Assembly (NCBI GenBank): GCA_033391075.1
Contig: JAWPMV010000001.1
Span: 3,472,001 to 3,536,000, forward strand
Length of the DNA: 64,000 nt
From: Bacteroidia bacterium
Lineage (GTDB): Bacteria; Bacteroidota; Bacteroidia; J057
Direction: 5' to 3'
The translations under genes and the position numbers were made by a program. Positions 42,330-51,302 of this stretch are shown here, piece after piece. A model generated the notes under the pieces. It was given only the letters and a program-made list of their open reading frames with translations, searched no databases and was not told where the DNA came from. The first letter of the stretch is position 1; each line of letters opens with the position of its first letter.

Positions 42330-42842
42330 ATGGCATCTGTCACACTCAAAGGCGCACCATTTCCAATCAAGGATGATATTCCTGTGGCTGGCGTACCTGC
42401 ACCTGATTTTACATTTGTGAGGTCTGATCTTAGCGAAGCGAGTCTCCTCGATGATTACAATGGTAAGATTAAAGTATTGATTGCTGTACCTAGTCTTGAT
42501 ACCGGGATTTGCCAAATGGAAACCCGCAAATTCAATGAAGAACTCAGTAAAAGAGAAGGGGTTCAGGGAATCGTTATTTCCAAAGACCTTCCCTTTGCGA
42601 TGAATAGATTTTGTGAGACTGAGGGAATCAAGAATGTAATCATTGGTTCTGACTATAGATACAGTGATTTTATCAATGAGTACAATACCGAGATTTTGAA
42701 AGGCCCATTGAAAGGTTTGTCTGCTCGTGCAGTATTTGTTGTTGATTCAGCTGATAACATCGTTTATTCAGAGCTGGTTCCAGAGATCGCACAAGAGCCA
42801 GAATACAGCAAAGCATTAGAAGCTGTAGATGAGCTTATCTAA
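42330..42842 (+). CDS. tpx: Thiol peroxidase
   Basis: This 170-residue atypical 2-Cys peroxiredoxin reduces peroxides using thioredoxin. The peroxidatic Cys61 lies in PSLDTGICQMETRKF and the resolving Cys95 in RFCETEGI, the same positions as in classical Tpx. The usual TPVC is TGIC here, a conservative change. GLSARAVFVVD near the C-terminus carries the active-site arginine. I use the ATG at 42330; ten residues upstream there is an in-frame ATG that precedes the predicted transcript start or falls inside the promoter. Monocistronic with its own promoter and terminator. Confidence 0.94.
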   Translation: MASVTLKGAPFPIKDDIPVAGVPAPDFTFVRSDLSEASLLDDYNGKIKVLIAVPSLDTGICQMETRKFNEELSKREGVQGIVISKDLPFAMNRFCETEGIKNVIIGSDYRYSDFINEYNTEILKGPLKGLSARAVFVVDSADNIVYSELVPEIAQEPEYSKALEAVDELI

Positions 42843-42860
42843 AAAATATCAATCAATTGA

Positions 42861-42892
42861 AAAAGCCAGGGCCTCAGGTTCTGGCTTTTTTT
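42861..42892 (+). terminator. Terminator between tpx and the Na/Pi gene
   Basis: AAAAGCCAG (42861-42869) and CTGGCTTTT (42881-42889) form the stem, followed by a T tract to 42892. The A tract on the other side lets it act for the convergent Na/Pi gene too. Confidence 0.9.
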
Positions 42893-42894
42893 GT

Positions 42895-44139
42895 TTATAA
42901 AAAGTCAGTGGTAATGGCAATCAGGATAAAAGGAATGATAAAGAATACACTTATCACATAAGCGATTCCATAAAATCTGCTTTTGCGAGCATATTTCCCC
43001 AGGCCTTTAGCCAAATTTACCGGAAGTGTCCTTAATTTTTCGAAAGGAAATAAAAGAAATACACCAAATAGATTGAAGAGTAAATGGACAAAGGCACAGG
43101 CCAAAGCTGAAGCTCCCCCTTCCATTCCCAAAAATAAGGCAGCAATGATAACGGTAGAGGTTGTACCGATATTGGCTCCCATCAGGAAGTTGAAGGCTCT
43201 TTCCAGGCTTACCTTTCTGGTCGCAACCAAAGGAACCATCAGAGAGGAAGTAACTGAACTGGATTGAATCGCGGCTGTCGTCAGGAAACCCATCAATAAA
43301 GACCGAAAAGGACGTCCGAACACATATTTATTCATATTCTGCTCCCTTACGCCTACGAGCAGGTTCTTCAAAATATAAGTGAGGAGTCGAAGGGAAATGA
43401 AGAGTAAGAGCACCCCTCCAAATAATCCCATATAAGGATTGTTATTGAATAATGCGAGTATCCATTCACTGCTTTTGGTAAGTAGAGAGAGGGAGTCTGT
43501 AAATACAATCCCATTTTTTATTTCAAACCAGGAAGCGAAAAGCAAGGATGATTTTTCCAAAAATCCTGTAAAAAGCTCCAAGGGTAGTAGAATCACTACG
43601 ATGAGGATATTGAAGAAATCGTGAACAGAGGCGCCGGAAACTGCTCCTTCAAATTCATCTCGATTGCCAATATGTCCCAGAGAAACTATGGTACTGGTTA
43701 CAGCGGTTCCAATATTTGCACCCATGATCATGGGGATCGCATTGGCCAATGAAATTTCCCCACTTGCAACCAAAGCCACAATGATCGTGGTAATGGTAGA
43801 AGAACTCTGAATTATGGCAGTGGCAAGAATTCCAATAAATAGGGCAATGAAGGGGAAGGTGGTAATGCTTAGCAGGTTTTCGGCAATCTTTCCCCCCAAA
43901 AGGCCTAATCCGGCACTCATCAACTTGAGGGAAACCAGAAATATATAGATAGCCCCCAGCAATTTCAAGATGGTGAAGGCAATCTGACTTTTTCCTCCAG
44001 AAGCTGTTTCCAATACATGGGCATCAAGTCCAGAGTCTTCTGTATTACCTGTTGTATATGAGGATATTTCTTCGTTCTTATTCAAATTCAAATCGGCCTT
44101 AGAACATAAATTTGTCGTAGTGCCCTTTACCCTAAACAT
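42895..44139 (-). CDS. Na/Pi-cotransporter family protein
   Basis: This membrane protein of about 414 residues carries the internal duplication of the NptA/PF02690 family. The two QSSS signatures are visible (AIIQSSSTITTI and AAIQSSSVTSSL), each followed by MGANIGT. Each marks one inverted half of a phosphate:sodium symporter. There is no PhoU-like C-terminal domain. The polar N-terminal region of roughly 50 residues is unusual and the exact start is unsure (44139 chosen; 44193 possible). It probably moves phosphate across the inner membrane. Confidence 0.88.
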   Translation of the reverse strand: MFRVKGTTTNLCSKADLNLNKNEEISSYTTGNTEDSGLDAHVLETASGGKSQIAFTILKLLGAIYIFLVSLKLMSAGLGLLGGKIAENLLSITTFPFIALFIGILATAIIQSSSTITTIIVALVASGEISLANAIPMIMGANIGTAVTSTIVSLGHIGNRDEFEGAVSGASVHDFFNILIVVILLPLELFTGFLEKSSLLFASWFEIKNGIVFTDSLSLLTKSSEWILALFNNNPYMGLFGGVLLLFISLRLLTYILKNLLVGVREQNMNKYVFGRPFRSLLMGFLTTAAIQSSSVTSSLMVPLVATRKVSLERAFNFLMGANIGTTSTVIIAALFLGMEGGASALACAFVHLLFNLFGVFLLFPFEKLRTLPVNLAKGLGKYARKSRFYGIAYVISVFFIIPFILIAITTDFL

Positions 44140-44242
44140 CAGATATAAGCGAAAAAAGAGGTACTCATATCCATCAGATCTATCTCTCGACAAAAGTAAG
44201 AGATATAATATTACCGTATCATTAAATTATCAGAGGGGCGTA

Positions 44243-44860
44243 TTATAAGCCTAGCCACTCAAAGAAATCAGCTGCCGTTCGGGGCCTGAGTAATACGGTG
44301 AGAACCAAGCCCGCCAAACCTCCCCAGAGGTGTGCATCATGTCCGATTTTATCATGGGGTTTGTAAATGGCCGCATAGAAACTATAGCCCATATACCCCA
44401 ATCCCAGTAACCAGCCCGGCATATCTATCAGAAAATATAAACTCAGGGTGATATCCGGTTGAATCAGAATTATACTCATGACAACGGCACTCACCCCGCC
44501 CGAAGCTCCCAGAGCACTATACATTTCATTGTCTTTCTCTGAAATCAAACGAGGAATATGACTCAGGACAACAGAACCCCAGTAAAGCACAAAAAATTGC
44601 CAGCTACCAAGAATAGACTCCAGACTGAATGCAAAGAAATAAAAGACCAGCATATTCAGGATCAAATGCATATTGCTGCCATGAATAAGGGCCGAGCTAA
44701 ACAACATTTGATATTCCTTTTGGTGGACAAGTCGGTAGGGATTAAAGATAAATTTATACATCAGAACCCCATCCCGAAATGCCAGGATGCTGGTTAAAAT
44801 GGTAATGATGAAAATTCCTGTCGCAACCGGAGTCTGCAAGTAGTATTGAAAAATATCCAT
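44243..44860 (-). CDS. Rhomboid-family intramembrane serine protease
   Basis: This 205-residue protein has six membrane helices and an intact catalytic set. Ser120 lies in GASGG, His177 in HDAHLWGGLAG, and the oxyanion-stabilising pair is His65/Asn69 in HLILNM. It cleaves transmembrane substrates within the bilayer. Length fits the basic bacterial six-helix type. No partner gene indicates its substrate. Confidence 0.93.
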   Translation of the reverse strand: MDIFQYYLQTPVATGIFIITILTSILAFRDGVLMYKFIFNPYRLVHQKEYQMLFSSALIHGSNMHLILNMLVFYFFAFSLESILGSWQFFVLYWGSVVLSHIPRLISEKDNEMYSALGASGGVSAVVMSIILIQPDITLSLYFLIDMPGWLLGLGYMGYSFYAAIYKPHDKIGHDAHLWGGLAGLVLTVLLRPRTAADFFEWLGL

Positions 44861-44935
44861 TGGGTCTTCTCTTTCAATTCAAATGTAAGGATAAATCTGG
44901 CTTTATAGAGGATTCAATTACCTTTCAGCATGCTT

Positions 44936-45133
44936 TTATTCCCACTCCGCATCAGCTTCTGGCTCCTGATTCAAATCCTCTTTTATCGCATAGCTCTGAG
45001 GGGTAATTTCAAGTTCAGATTTATGCTTATAAAGGGAAGTCTTCCTCCTGCTTTGCTCGACGGTCCTTTTTAGTAAAAGGAATAATGTCCCCAGGATGAC
45101 CAAAGAACAAAGTAGGCTAAGAATCGTTTTCAT
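44936..45133 (-). CDS. Small single-pass membrane protein
   Basis: This 65-residue frame has one N-terminal membrane helix (about 3-20, ILSLLCSLVILGTLFLLL). A basic stretch (KRTVEQSRRK) and an acidic C-terminus (NQEPEADAEWE) follow. Charge order predicts the tail in the cytoplasm. It lies upstream of the rhomboid gene on the same strand and divergent from the next small membrane protein. No family is recognised. Confidence 0.55.
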   Translation of the reverse strand: MKTILSLLCSLVILGTLFLLLKRTVEQSRRKTSLYKHKSELEITPQSYAIKEDLNQEPEADAEWE

Positions 45134-45251
45134 AACAGTAGGATATTACGTATTTTAATAGTCTGAATTATAAGAAACGACAATCTGATTCCTCTTTTCA
45201 AGAGGTTTTGGGTTCCTCTGATGAAGCTGAACGTTAATAATTAATTTAATC

Positions 45252-45494
45252 ATGCTTTTGTCCTTATCTATCGCATTCTTTGTATTTGCTGCTCTGGTGG
45301 GAGTTCTGTATCTGATCAGAACCTACAGTCGTCCCACTGTACAGGCACAAATTTCCAGGGATGACACCAACAATGATAGTAGCCAGGATGGCGGAGGTGG
45401 CGATGGAGGGATCGACTATGATCCGGACGCTCCCCTGGATCTTCCTCCCGGGGTATACGTGCTTCCTAAGGAACCTGTTGGCATATCCGAGTGA
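45252..45494 (+). CDS. Small membrane protein with acidic proline-rich tail
   Basis: This 80-residue frame has one membrane helix (about 3-23) followed by a Gly/Asp-rich linker (DDTNNDSSQDGGGGDGG). The tail is DYDPDAPLDLPPGVYVLPKEP. Similar short tails occur in uncharacterised proteins of this phylum, to my knowledge, but I cannot name the family. It lies 18 bases before the GH5 gene, so it probably heads an operon of four genes running to 49083. Confidence 0.6.
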   Translation: MLLSLSIAFFVFAALVGVLYLIRTYSRPTVQAQISRDDTNNDSSQDGGGGDGGIDYDPDAPLDLPPGVYVLPKEPVGISE

Positions 45495-45512
45495 TATCCT
45501 CCCCATTTTCTT

Positions 45513-46853
45513 ATGAATAAAAGCTCTGGACTTCTTTTTTCCTTAATCATATTCGCGAGCTGTTTCTTCAAACAGCTGGAGGCACAATCTCTATTAAATC
45601 TTCGCGGAAATCCTTTTTATATAAACGGAATCAATATCCCCTGGAACAATTTCGGCTGGGATATAGGGCTGCATCCGAGCAAAGGAGTGGGCTATGATCC
45701 CTTTTTCTTCGAAGAAGTATTTAGCAATCTTGAAGCAAAAGGAGTAAATACAGCTCGTTTCTGGCTTCACTGTGATGCAAGAGCTACTCCTGAGATCGAT
45801 CAGAACTTTTTCGTCACAGGATTGGATGCTCCTTTCTTTGATCATCTGGATGACATGATCGAACGGGCCGCGAATCATAAGGTGAAATTGATCATCTGTT
45901 TGTGGAGTTTTGAATTGGCAGAAGAATTTCCGGATTTGATCCGGGATGAAGCAAGAACACAGTCCTATATTGACCAGGTGCTCATTCCCATGGTCCAGCG
46001 CTATGCAGATCGATGCAATATCCTCGCCTGGGAGATCATGAATGAACCTGAATGGACCGTCAAGAACCTAAAAAGAGGACATGAAGGCCAGGTAGAGTTA
46101 GCAGAGATTCAACGCTTTGTAGCTATGCAAACAGCAGCCATTCATGAGCATTGTGATCATTTGGTCACCCTTGGTTCTGCCAGTTTAATGTGGAATGCAA
46201 ATCTCAAGGAAAATCCGAATAAAGATTTTCTGTGGTCAGACCAGGCTTTACAAAATGCCTACGACGATCCCCTCGCCTACCTGGATTTTTACCAGATCCA
46301 CTTTTTCGATTGGATGAAAGAATGGGGAAAGAATTATGATCCCTTCCTCAAAGGAGCCAGTTGGTATCATTCGGATAAGCCTGTATTGATTGGAGAAACC
46401 CCTGTGGTTTCGGAGCATTATAAACCGGAGGAGATGCTAGAACGTGCCTGGCAAAATGGCTATATGGGTACTATGCTATGGTCCTATGCGGCACGAGACG
46501 GTTTGGGTTCCTGGTTTGGGACAGATGATGCATTGGGAGATTTTGCACAGAATTTCCCCTATCCGCAATTTTTGGCTGATCCCTGCACCTATTACGAACC
46601 GGATACCGAAAGTCTGGTGATGAAGGGAAATCTTCTTCAATCCGGTGAAGCCCTCTCCATTGAAGCCAATCTTATGGAGGAAGGCCCTATCCGCATATTG
46701 ATCAGAGATGTTCAAGGTAGAGTAGTTTTAGATCGAAAAAGTTTCCTGCATCCGGGAAAAAATGTATTTCAATTAGGTACTCGGGTTAAGGGATCAGGAT
46801 TGTATTTTCTGCAGATCAATGATGGTCCGATTAGAAAGCTGCTTTTTTATTAA
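45513..46853 (+). CDS. Glycoside hydrolase family 5 (mannanase/cellulase-like)
   Basis: This 446-residue secreted enzyme has a signal peptide of about 25 residues ending LEAQS. The (beta/alpha)8 catalytic domain spans about 30-360. The acid/base Glu178 is in LAWEIMNEPEW, and the nucleophile is Glu295 in VLIGETPV, which is the GH5/clan A arrangement. GINIPWNNFGWDIG at the N-terminus resembles beta-mannanase-type GH5 proteins. The last 75 residues (ANLMEEGPIRILIRDVQGRVVLDR ... GLYFLQINDG) resemble a short T9SS-type sorting domain. The substrate is probably a beta-1,4-linked polysaccharide; which one is not visible. Confidence 0.85.
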   Translation: MNKSSGLLFSLIIFASCFFKQLEAQSLLNLRGNPFYINGINIPWNNFGWDIGLHPSKGVGYDPFFFEEVFSNLEAKGVNTARFWLHCDARATPEIDQNFFVTGLDAPFFDHLDDMIERAANHKVKLIICLWSFELAEEFPDLIRDEARTQSYIDQVLIPMVQRYADRCNILAWEIMNEPEWTVKNLKRGHEGQVELAEIQRFVAMQTAAIHEHCDHLVTLGSASLMWNANLKENPNKDFLWSDQALQNAYDDPLAYLDFYQIHFFDWMKEWGKNYDPFLKGASWYHSDKPVLIGETPVVSEHYKPEEMLERAWQNGYMGTMLWSYAARDGLGSWFGTDDALGDFAQNFPYPQFLADPCTYYEPDTESLVMKGNLLQSGEALSIEANLMEEGPIRILIRDVQGRVVLDRKSFLHPGKNVFQLGTRVKGSGLYFLQINDGPIRKLLFY

Positions 46854-46862
46854 GTTCGCTTC

Positions 46863-47747
46863 ATGCAAATCGAAATCCCCACTCCTTCTATATTCAATTT
46901 CAATCACATCCTTAAACATCTGGATCGTAGTCCACAAGAGCTTTTGCACTATGTGGAGGAAGATCGGGTTTGGAAATGGGTGAAATGGAAAGGAGAAAGT
47001 GGTTTGATCTCATTTATCCACGATGGAGATCACTTTCAGCTCAATCTACACGAATATTCTTCAGGCCTGGCTGACTTGCTCCCTGAATATCTTTCCACTT
47101 GGTTTGACCTTGATCAGGACCTGGACAAGTTTTATCAATTGGTAAAAGAAGATGGGCTCCTGGCTCCTCTTAGCTCCTCTTTGTATGGCTTGCGAGTAGT
47201 TGGGGTTCACGGGCTCTTCGAAGCTCTTTCCTGGGCCATTATAGGACAACAGGTCAACCTGAGTTTCGCCTACAGCATGAAAAAGAGATTGATAGAGAAT
47301 TATGGAAGCTCTTTGCTTTATAGAGATAAAAATTATTGGAGCTTTCCAGAGCCTAAAGCCATCATGCAGGCAAAAATTGAGGATTTGATGGGACTTTCCA
47401 TTTCTCGTCGAAAGGCAGAGTACCTAATTGAGGTAGCCAATCAGATGGAAAAGGGAGATTTAAGCATAGAAAATCTCCAGAAATTGGGTAAAGCGGAAGA
47501 GATCGAAAAAAAATTATGTAAGATCAGAGGCATAGGTCCCTGGACAGCAAATTATGTAATGTTGAGATGCCTGAGAATCCCCTCTGCTTATCCCGTAGGA
47601 GATGCTGGATTGCAAAATGCGGTAAAGCAAAGATTGAAAATGGTTAGAAAACCCAGCTCTGAGGAATTATATTCTTTAGCAGAAAATTGGAAAGGTTGGG
47701 AAGCTTACGCAACCTTTTACCTTTGGAACGGTTTAAACAAAGAATAA
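46863..47747 (+). CDS. AlkA-type DNA-3-methyladenine glycosylase
   Basis: This 294-residue base-excision repair enzyme belongs to the HhH-GPD superfamily. The helix-hairpin-helix is in KIRGIGPWTANYVMLR, and the catalytic aspartate is Asp247 in YPVGDAGLQ. The aromatic N-terminal domain and EALSWAIIGQQVNLSFAYSM match AlkA. It removes alkylated purines from DNA. No Ada-type methyltransferase domain is attached. It starts 9 bases after the GH5 stop, an operon pairing with no obvious functional link. Confidence 0.9.
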   Translation: MQIEIPTPSIFNFNHILKHLDRSPQELLHYVEEDRVWKWVKWKGESGLISFIHDGDHFQLNLHEYSSGLADLLPEYLSTWFDLDQDLDKFYQLVKEDGLLAPLSSSLYGLRVVGVHGLFEALSWAIIGQQVNLSFAYSMKKRLIENYGSSLLYRDKNYWSFPEPKAIMQAKIEDLMGLSISRRKAEYLIEVANQMEKGDLSIENLQKLGKAEEIEKKLCKIRGIGPWTANYVMLRCLRIPSAYPVGDAGLQNAVKQRLKMVRKPSSEELYSLAENWKGWEAYATFYLWNGLNKE

Positions 47748-47808
47748 GGTTTTTACCGAGCAGCACTTCCACGATCCTAATTAATCAAAACGAGCCTTCC
47801 AGCTACCT

Positions 47809-49083
47809 ATGTCAAGAATTATATTTTTCGCCATACTGATCGGATTTTTCCTTCTGCTTGACCTCATTTCCTATTCCGGACTAAAAAGTATCATCAAGGA
47901 TATCAAAAAAGCCCATTTAAGAAAAGGATTGCGGATTCTGGCCCTGGTTGCCAGCATCACCAAAATCCTGGCTGTATTTATTCTGGTGATTGTCTACGGA
48001 TTCAATTATCGGGAATTTCAGGGAATAGCAGCCGTTAGCAATGCGCTTTTATTCCTTATTATGATCCCTCAACTTATTTTTGTGCTGGTCATGCTGGCAG
48101 AGGATGTTTTTCGTTTTGGGGAATGGATACTTAAGAAATTGAATTTCCTGGATAAAAAACCTGCTGCGGAAACTGAGGCAAAAGGCAATGGTATGGAAAG
48201 CAGACGTAAATTTGTAACGCAATTAGGTTTAGGTATAGCCGCTGTTCCTTTTTTAGGAGTAATGCATGGTGTAACCCGTGGCAAATATGCGTTTACTGTA
48301 CGAAACGTTACCTTAAAAATACCAGAGTTGCCACAAGCTTTCCATGGATTTAAGCTGGCTCAGATATCGGATATCCATTCCGGGAGTTTTGATGATCCGG
48401 AGAAAGTCTTTAAGGGAATAGAGCTAGTAAATGAGCAAAAAGCTGACCTCATCGCCTTTACAGGAGATCTGGTAAACAATCGGGCAAGCGAAATTGAGCC
48501 CTGGATAGATGCCTTCAATGTACTCAATGCTCCCTTTGGCAAATACTCTATTTTGGGCAATCACGATTATGGTCATTATGTAGACTGGCCCTCCAAACAA
48601 GATGAAGTTGATAACCTCAATCGCTTGAAAGAAAACCATGCGAAGATGGGCTTTCAACTCTTGCAAAACGAAAACCGCATTCTTGAAAAGGACGGAGACA
48701 AAATCGCCTTGCTGGGGGTAGAGAATTGGGGAAAAGGTGGATTTCCTAAATATGGTGATTTGGATCAAGCCCTGACAGGTGTAGAAGAACTACCTGTGAA
48801 AGTGCTTCTTTCCCATGATCCCTCTCACTGGGACCAAAAGGTACTGGACCACAAGCAAAAAATCCATTTGACTCTATCGGGTCATACCCATGGCATGCAA
48901 TTCGGTATTGAAATTCCCGGGATCAAATGGAGCCCGGTTAAATACCGCTACCCCAGATGGGCAGGTCTTTATCAGGAAGCCGAACAATACTTATATGTCA
49001 ACAGAGGATTTGGATTCCTTGCCTTTCCTGGACGAGTGGGAATATGGCCCGAAGTAACCGTAATAGAATTGCAACAGGCCTAA
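47809..49083 (+). CDS. Membrane-anchored metallophosphoesterase (YkuE/YaeI-like)
   Basis: This 424-residue protein has about four N-terminal membrane helices (residues 3-120). After a linker comes a signal-like stretch (KFVTQLGLGIAAVPFLG) and a calcineurin-like phosphoesterase domain (about 180-420). Metal-binding motifs are complete: D-I-H in LAQISDIHSG, GDLV, GNHD and SGHTHG. Members such as YkuE and YaeI hydrolyse phospholipid or UDP-lipid substrates; which applies here is unknown. It ends 3 bases before the stop of the convergent DUF1508-OmpA gene. Confidence 0.85.
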   Translation: MSRIIFFAILIGFFLLLDLISYSGLKSIIKDIKKAHLRKGLRILALVASITKILAVFILVIVYGFNYREFQGIAAVSNALLFLIMIPQLIFVLVMLAEDVFRFGEWILKKLNFLDKKPAAETEAKGNGMESRRKFVTQLGLGIAAVPFLGVMHGVTRGKYAFTVRNVTLKIPELPQAFHGFKLAQISDIHSGSFDDPEKVFKGIELVNEQKADLIAFTGDLVNNRASEIEPWIDAFNVLNAPFGKYSILGNHDYGHYVDWPSKQDEVDNLNRLKENHAKMGFQLLQNENRILEKDGDKIALLGVENWGKGGFPKYGDLDQALTGVEELPVKVLLSHDPSHWDQKVLDHKQKIHLTLSGHTHGMQFGIEIPGIKWSPVKYRYPRWAGLYQEAEQYLYVNRGFGFLAFPGRVGIWPEVTVIELQQA

Positions 49084-49086
49084 AAA

Positions 49087-51243
49087 CTATTTAATCAGGA
49101 CCAATTCCAGCCTACGATTGATCGGATCATTCTCCTTTTTGAGGGGATTGTTATTGGCAAATCCATCAAAGCTAAGACGCTCTTCTGGCACTCCTCTTTC
49201 GATCAATTTTCGATAGATACAGCGCGCCCTTATATCTGAAAGGGTGAGAAAATCTTCCGCAAAAGGTCCGGAATAATAATCGTTCTCATTCAAATCGATA
49301 TGTCCATATATTTCCAGTTTCGCCCCTGGATACGCTCCCAGCAATTTGGTTAAATCATCCAGTTCTGCTTCTGCCTCTTTATTGAGTTTGGGTGAATTGT
49401 AGGGAAAACGGGCATGATCCATAATGTAAACGGGAGATTTTCCACTAGCTCCTCCTGCTAAGAATGCTTCCATTTTCGCCAGGATAGAATTAGTAGGGAA
49501 GCCAAATTTTCCCAGGCCTGTAGCAGCACCGGCATCCGAACTTGCCCTTAAATCTTCGGTTTCTTCTTTTCCTTCTGATTCAGAACTTTCATCTGAAGTT
49601 TCTCCAACCCCCTCTTTTCGCAGAATTTCGTCTCCCTCTGACTTATTAGCGATGGATTCCTCTTTTTCCTCTTCCCCTTCTATCATTCCGTCCTCGCTAG
49701 ATGATGCAGAAGAAGTACTACTCTCCGCTCCCTCCGTAGAAGAAATGACAGGTCTATTATTCGGATCTTCCTTAACGGGACTTACAGCAGCCTCTTCACC
49801 ACAAGATCTAGCCAACCAAATCAGCAGCATGATCAAGGCCGCAACCAATAGCCAGGGCAAAATCTTTGACCAGGAAAATCCTGAATCACTCTTATCCGCT
49901 TTTTCTTCCTCCTCTGCTTCCGGCTCTGGCTCGTCTTTGAGGTCGATATGGTCAGGAACATGTGTATGCACATCTGATTTGTCCGCACTCCCATCCAGGA
50001 TTCCTATTCCATCACCACCCGGAGGGATAATTACAGGAGGTAATTCATTTTCTTCAGATTCTCTACCTACTTCAATTTTGAAGCTTTCGTCCAGATTATC
50101 CGTATTCAGGCTTACGCCATATTCGGCTGCATATCGGGGAATTTGAATCCTAAGCCAGGCGATGATTGCATCGATATCCAGAGCCGAATCAAAGAATTTA
50201 CTCCTGCCGATTTCTTGTCGGTTACCTGCACGAATAATGAAGTAAGGCTTGCCATCCGCTTCTCTTTTTTCAAAGCGATTTGCAAGTCCCGCATTTCTGA
50301 TCAATGACTTGATCCCATTATCTCGAGAACGAGTACTCGAATAGCCTTCACTGAATAGTAAAGCTTCTCCTTCTTCATTGTTGAAATGGAAATAATGTAA
50401 ACCTTCCGCGCCTTTGAAGGCATCGAAACCTACTTTTGTACTTCCCCCTTTTTGATCCAAAATGTACTGATTTACAGCTTTTTTAGGAGCCTTGGGAGGT
50501 TCTGGATACTTTTTTTCGAAAGAAGGAGCTTTTTCCTGTATAAAGGAAACGGCTGTTTGGGCACTTGCTTCATCCGGAAAGGTCCCACTTCTGGCAATTT
50601 CTTTTCCATTACTGCCTTTCAGAATAAAATAGCTTCCTCCGGCATCTGCGATGATTTCGTATTTCCGTGGATTCCTGGATTGCTTGATGATCGCCCGAAT
50701 CCGTTTGTCTCGCTGAGTCTCGGTATTAAAGGAACGACTATACAAAATAGGAGTCCCTTGCTCATTGTTGAACAGGAAATAGTGTTTATTATTTTTCTTA
50801 CTCTTGAGCGTATGAAATCCTAATTTTTTGGAGCGGGCCAGTAAGCTAAAGTCATAAAGTTCGGCGAAGTTTATCTCCTTGGGCAGGCTTGGCATCCGTC
50901 GGTTTGTCCGCTGTCTCCGCATATTAACCTCAAAGGAGGTATTGTCATTTGCTTGTGTGCGGAGTCTTTGAATTTTCTCACTCAAGTCATTTTCTGAATC
51001 GAATTCCAGACTTTTCATCCATAATTCACCCGCTTCATCCTTGAGTTCGAAATAAAACCTGCCATTCTCCTCCTGAAGATTGATGGCATCAGGGTCGCGA
51101 ATTTGATCTACAAATCCCCGTATACTGGCGACACAATTTTCTCGATTTTGAAAAACAGGACTATCCAGAATAGCTTCACCTGCTTCATTCTGTACCTGAA
51201 ATAAAAACTTTCCTTCTGCTTGAGGAATTAGGCTGAATTGCAT
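49087..51243 (-). CDS. Six-unit DUF1508 protein fused to an OmpA-like domain
   Basis: This 718-residue protein has an unusual layout. Residues 1-385 hold six YegP/DUF1508-like units in three pairs, recognised by strands such as GKFLFQVQNEAGEAIL, GRFYFELKDEAGEL, KHYFLFNNEQGTPIL, GSYFILKGSNGKEI, HYFHFNNEEGEALL and PYFIIRAGNRQEI. Next comes an acidic stretch and one membrane helix (about 461-482, LPWLLVAALIMLLIWLA). A Ser/Glu-rich linker follows, then an OmpA C-terminal peptidoglycan-binding-like domain (about 615-718, LEIYGHIDLN, LSDIRARCIYRKLI, NRRLELVLI). No signal peptide precedes the DUF1508 part, so it would be cytoplasmic with the OmpA part periplasmic. Function unknown. Confidence 0.8.
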   Translation of the reverse strand: MQFSLIPQAEGKFLFQVQNEAGEAILDSPVFQNRENCVASIRGFVDQIRDPDAINLQEENGRFYFELKDEAGELWMKSLEFDSENDLSEKIQRLRTQANDNTSFEVNMRRQRTNRRMPSLPKEINFAELYDFSLLARSKKLGFHTLKSKKNNKHYFLFNNEQGTPILYSRSFNTETQRDKRIRAIIKQSRNPRKYEIIADAGGSYFILKGSNGKEIARSGTFPDEASAQTAVSFIQEKAPSFEKKYPEPPKAPKKAVNQYILDQKGGSTKVGFDAFKGAEGLHYFHFNNEEGEALLFSEGYSSTRSRDNGIKSLIRNAGLANRFEKREADGKPYFIIRAGNRQEIGRSKFFDSALDIDAIIAWLRIQIPRYAAEYGVSLNTDNLDESFKIEVGRESEENELPPVIIPPGGDGIGILDGSADKSDVHTHVPDHIDLKDEPEPEAEEEEKADKSDSGFSWSKILPWLLVAALIMLLIWLARSCGEEAAVSPVKEDPNNRPVISSTEGAESSTSSASSSEDGMIEGEEEKEESIANKSEGDEILRKEGVGETSDESSESEGKEETEDLRASSDAGAATGLGKFGFPTNSILAKMEAFLAGGASGKSPVYIMDHARFPYNSPKLNKEAEAELDDLTKLLGAYPGAKLEIYGHIDLNENDYYSGPFAEDFLTLSDIRARCIYRKLIERGVPEERLSFDGFANNNPLKKENDPINRRLELVLIK

Positions 51244-51302
51244 AGTGTGTAATAGTTTCTAATAGAAGTGCAGGTTATGACATCTAAAAACAAAAAATTG
51301 TC

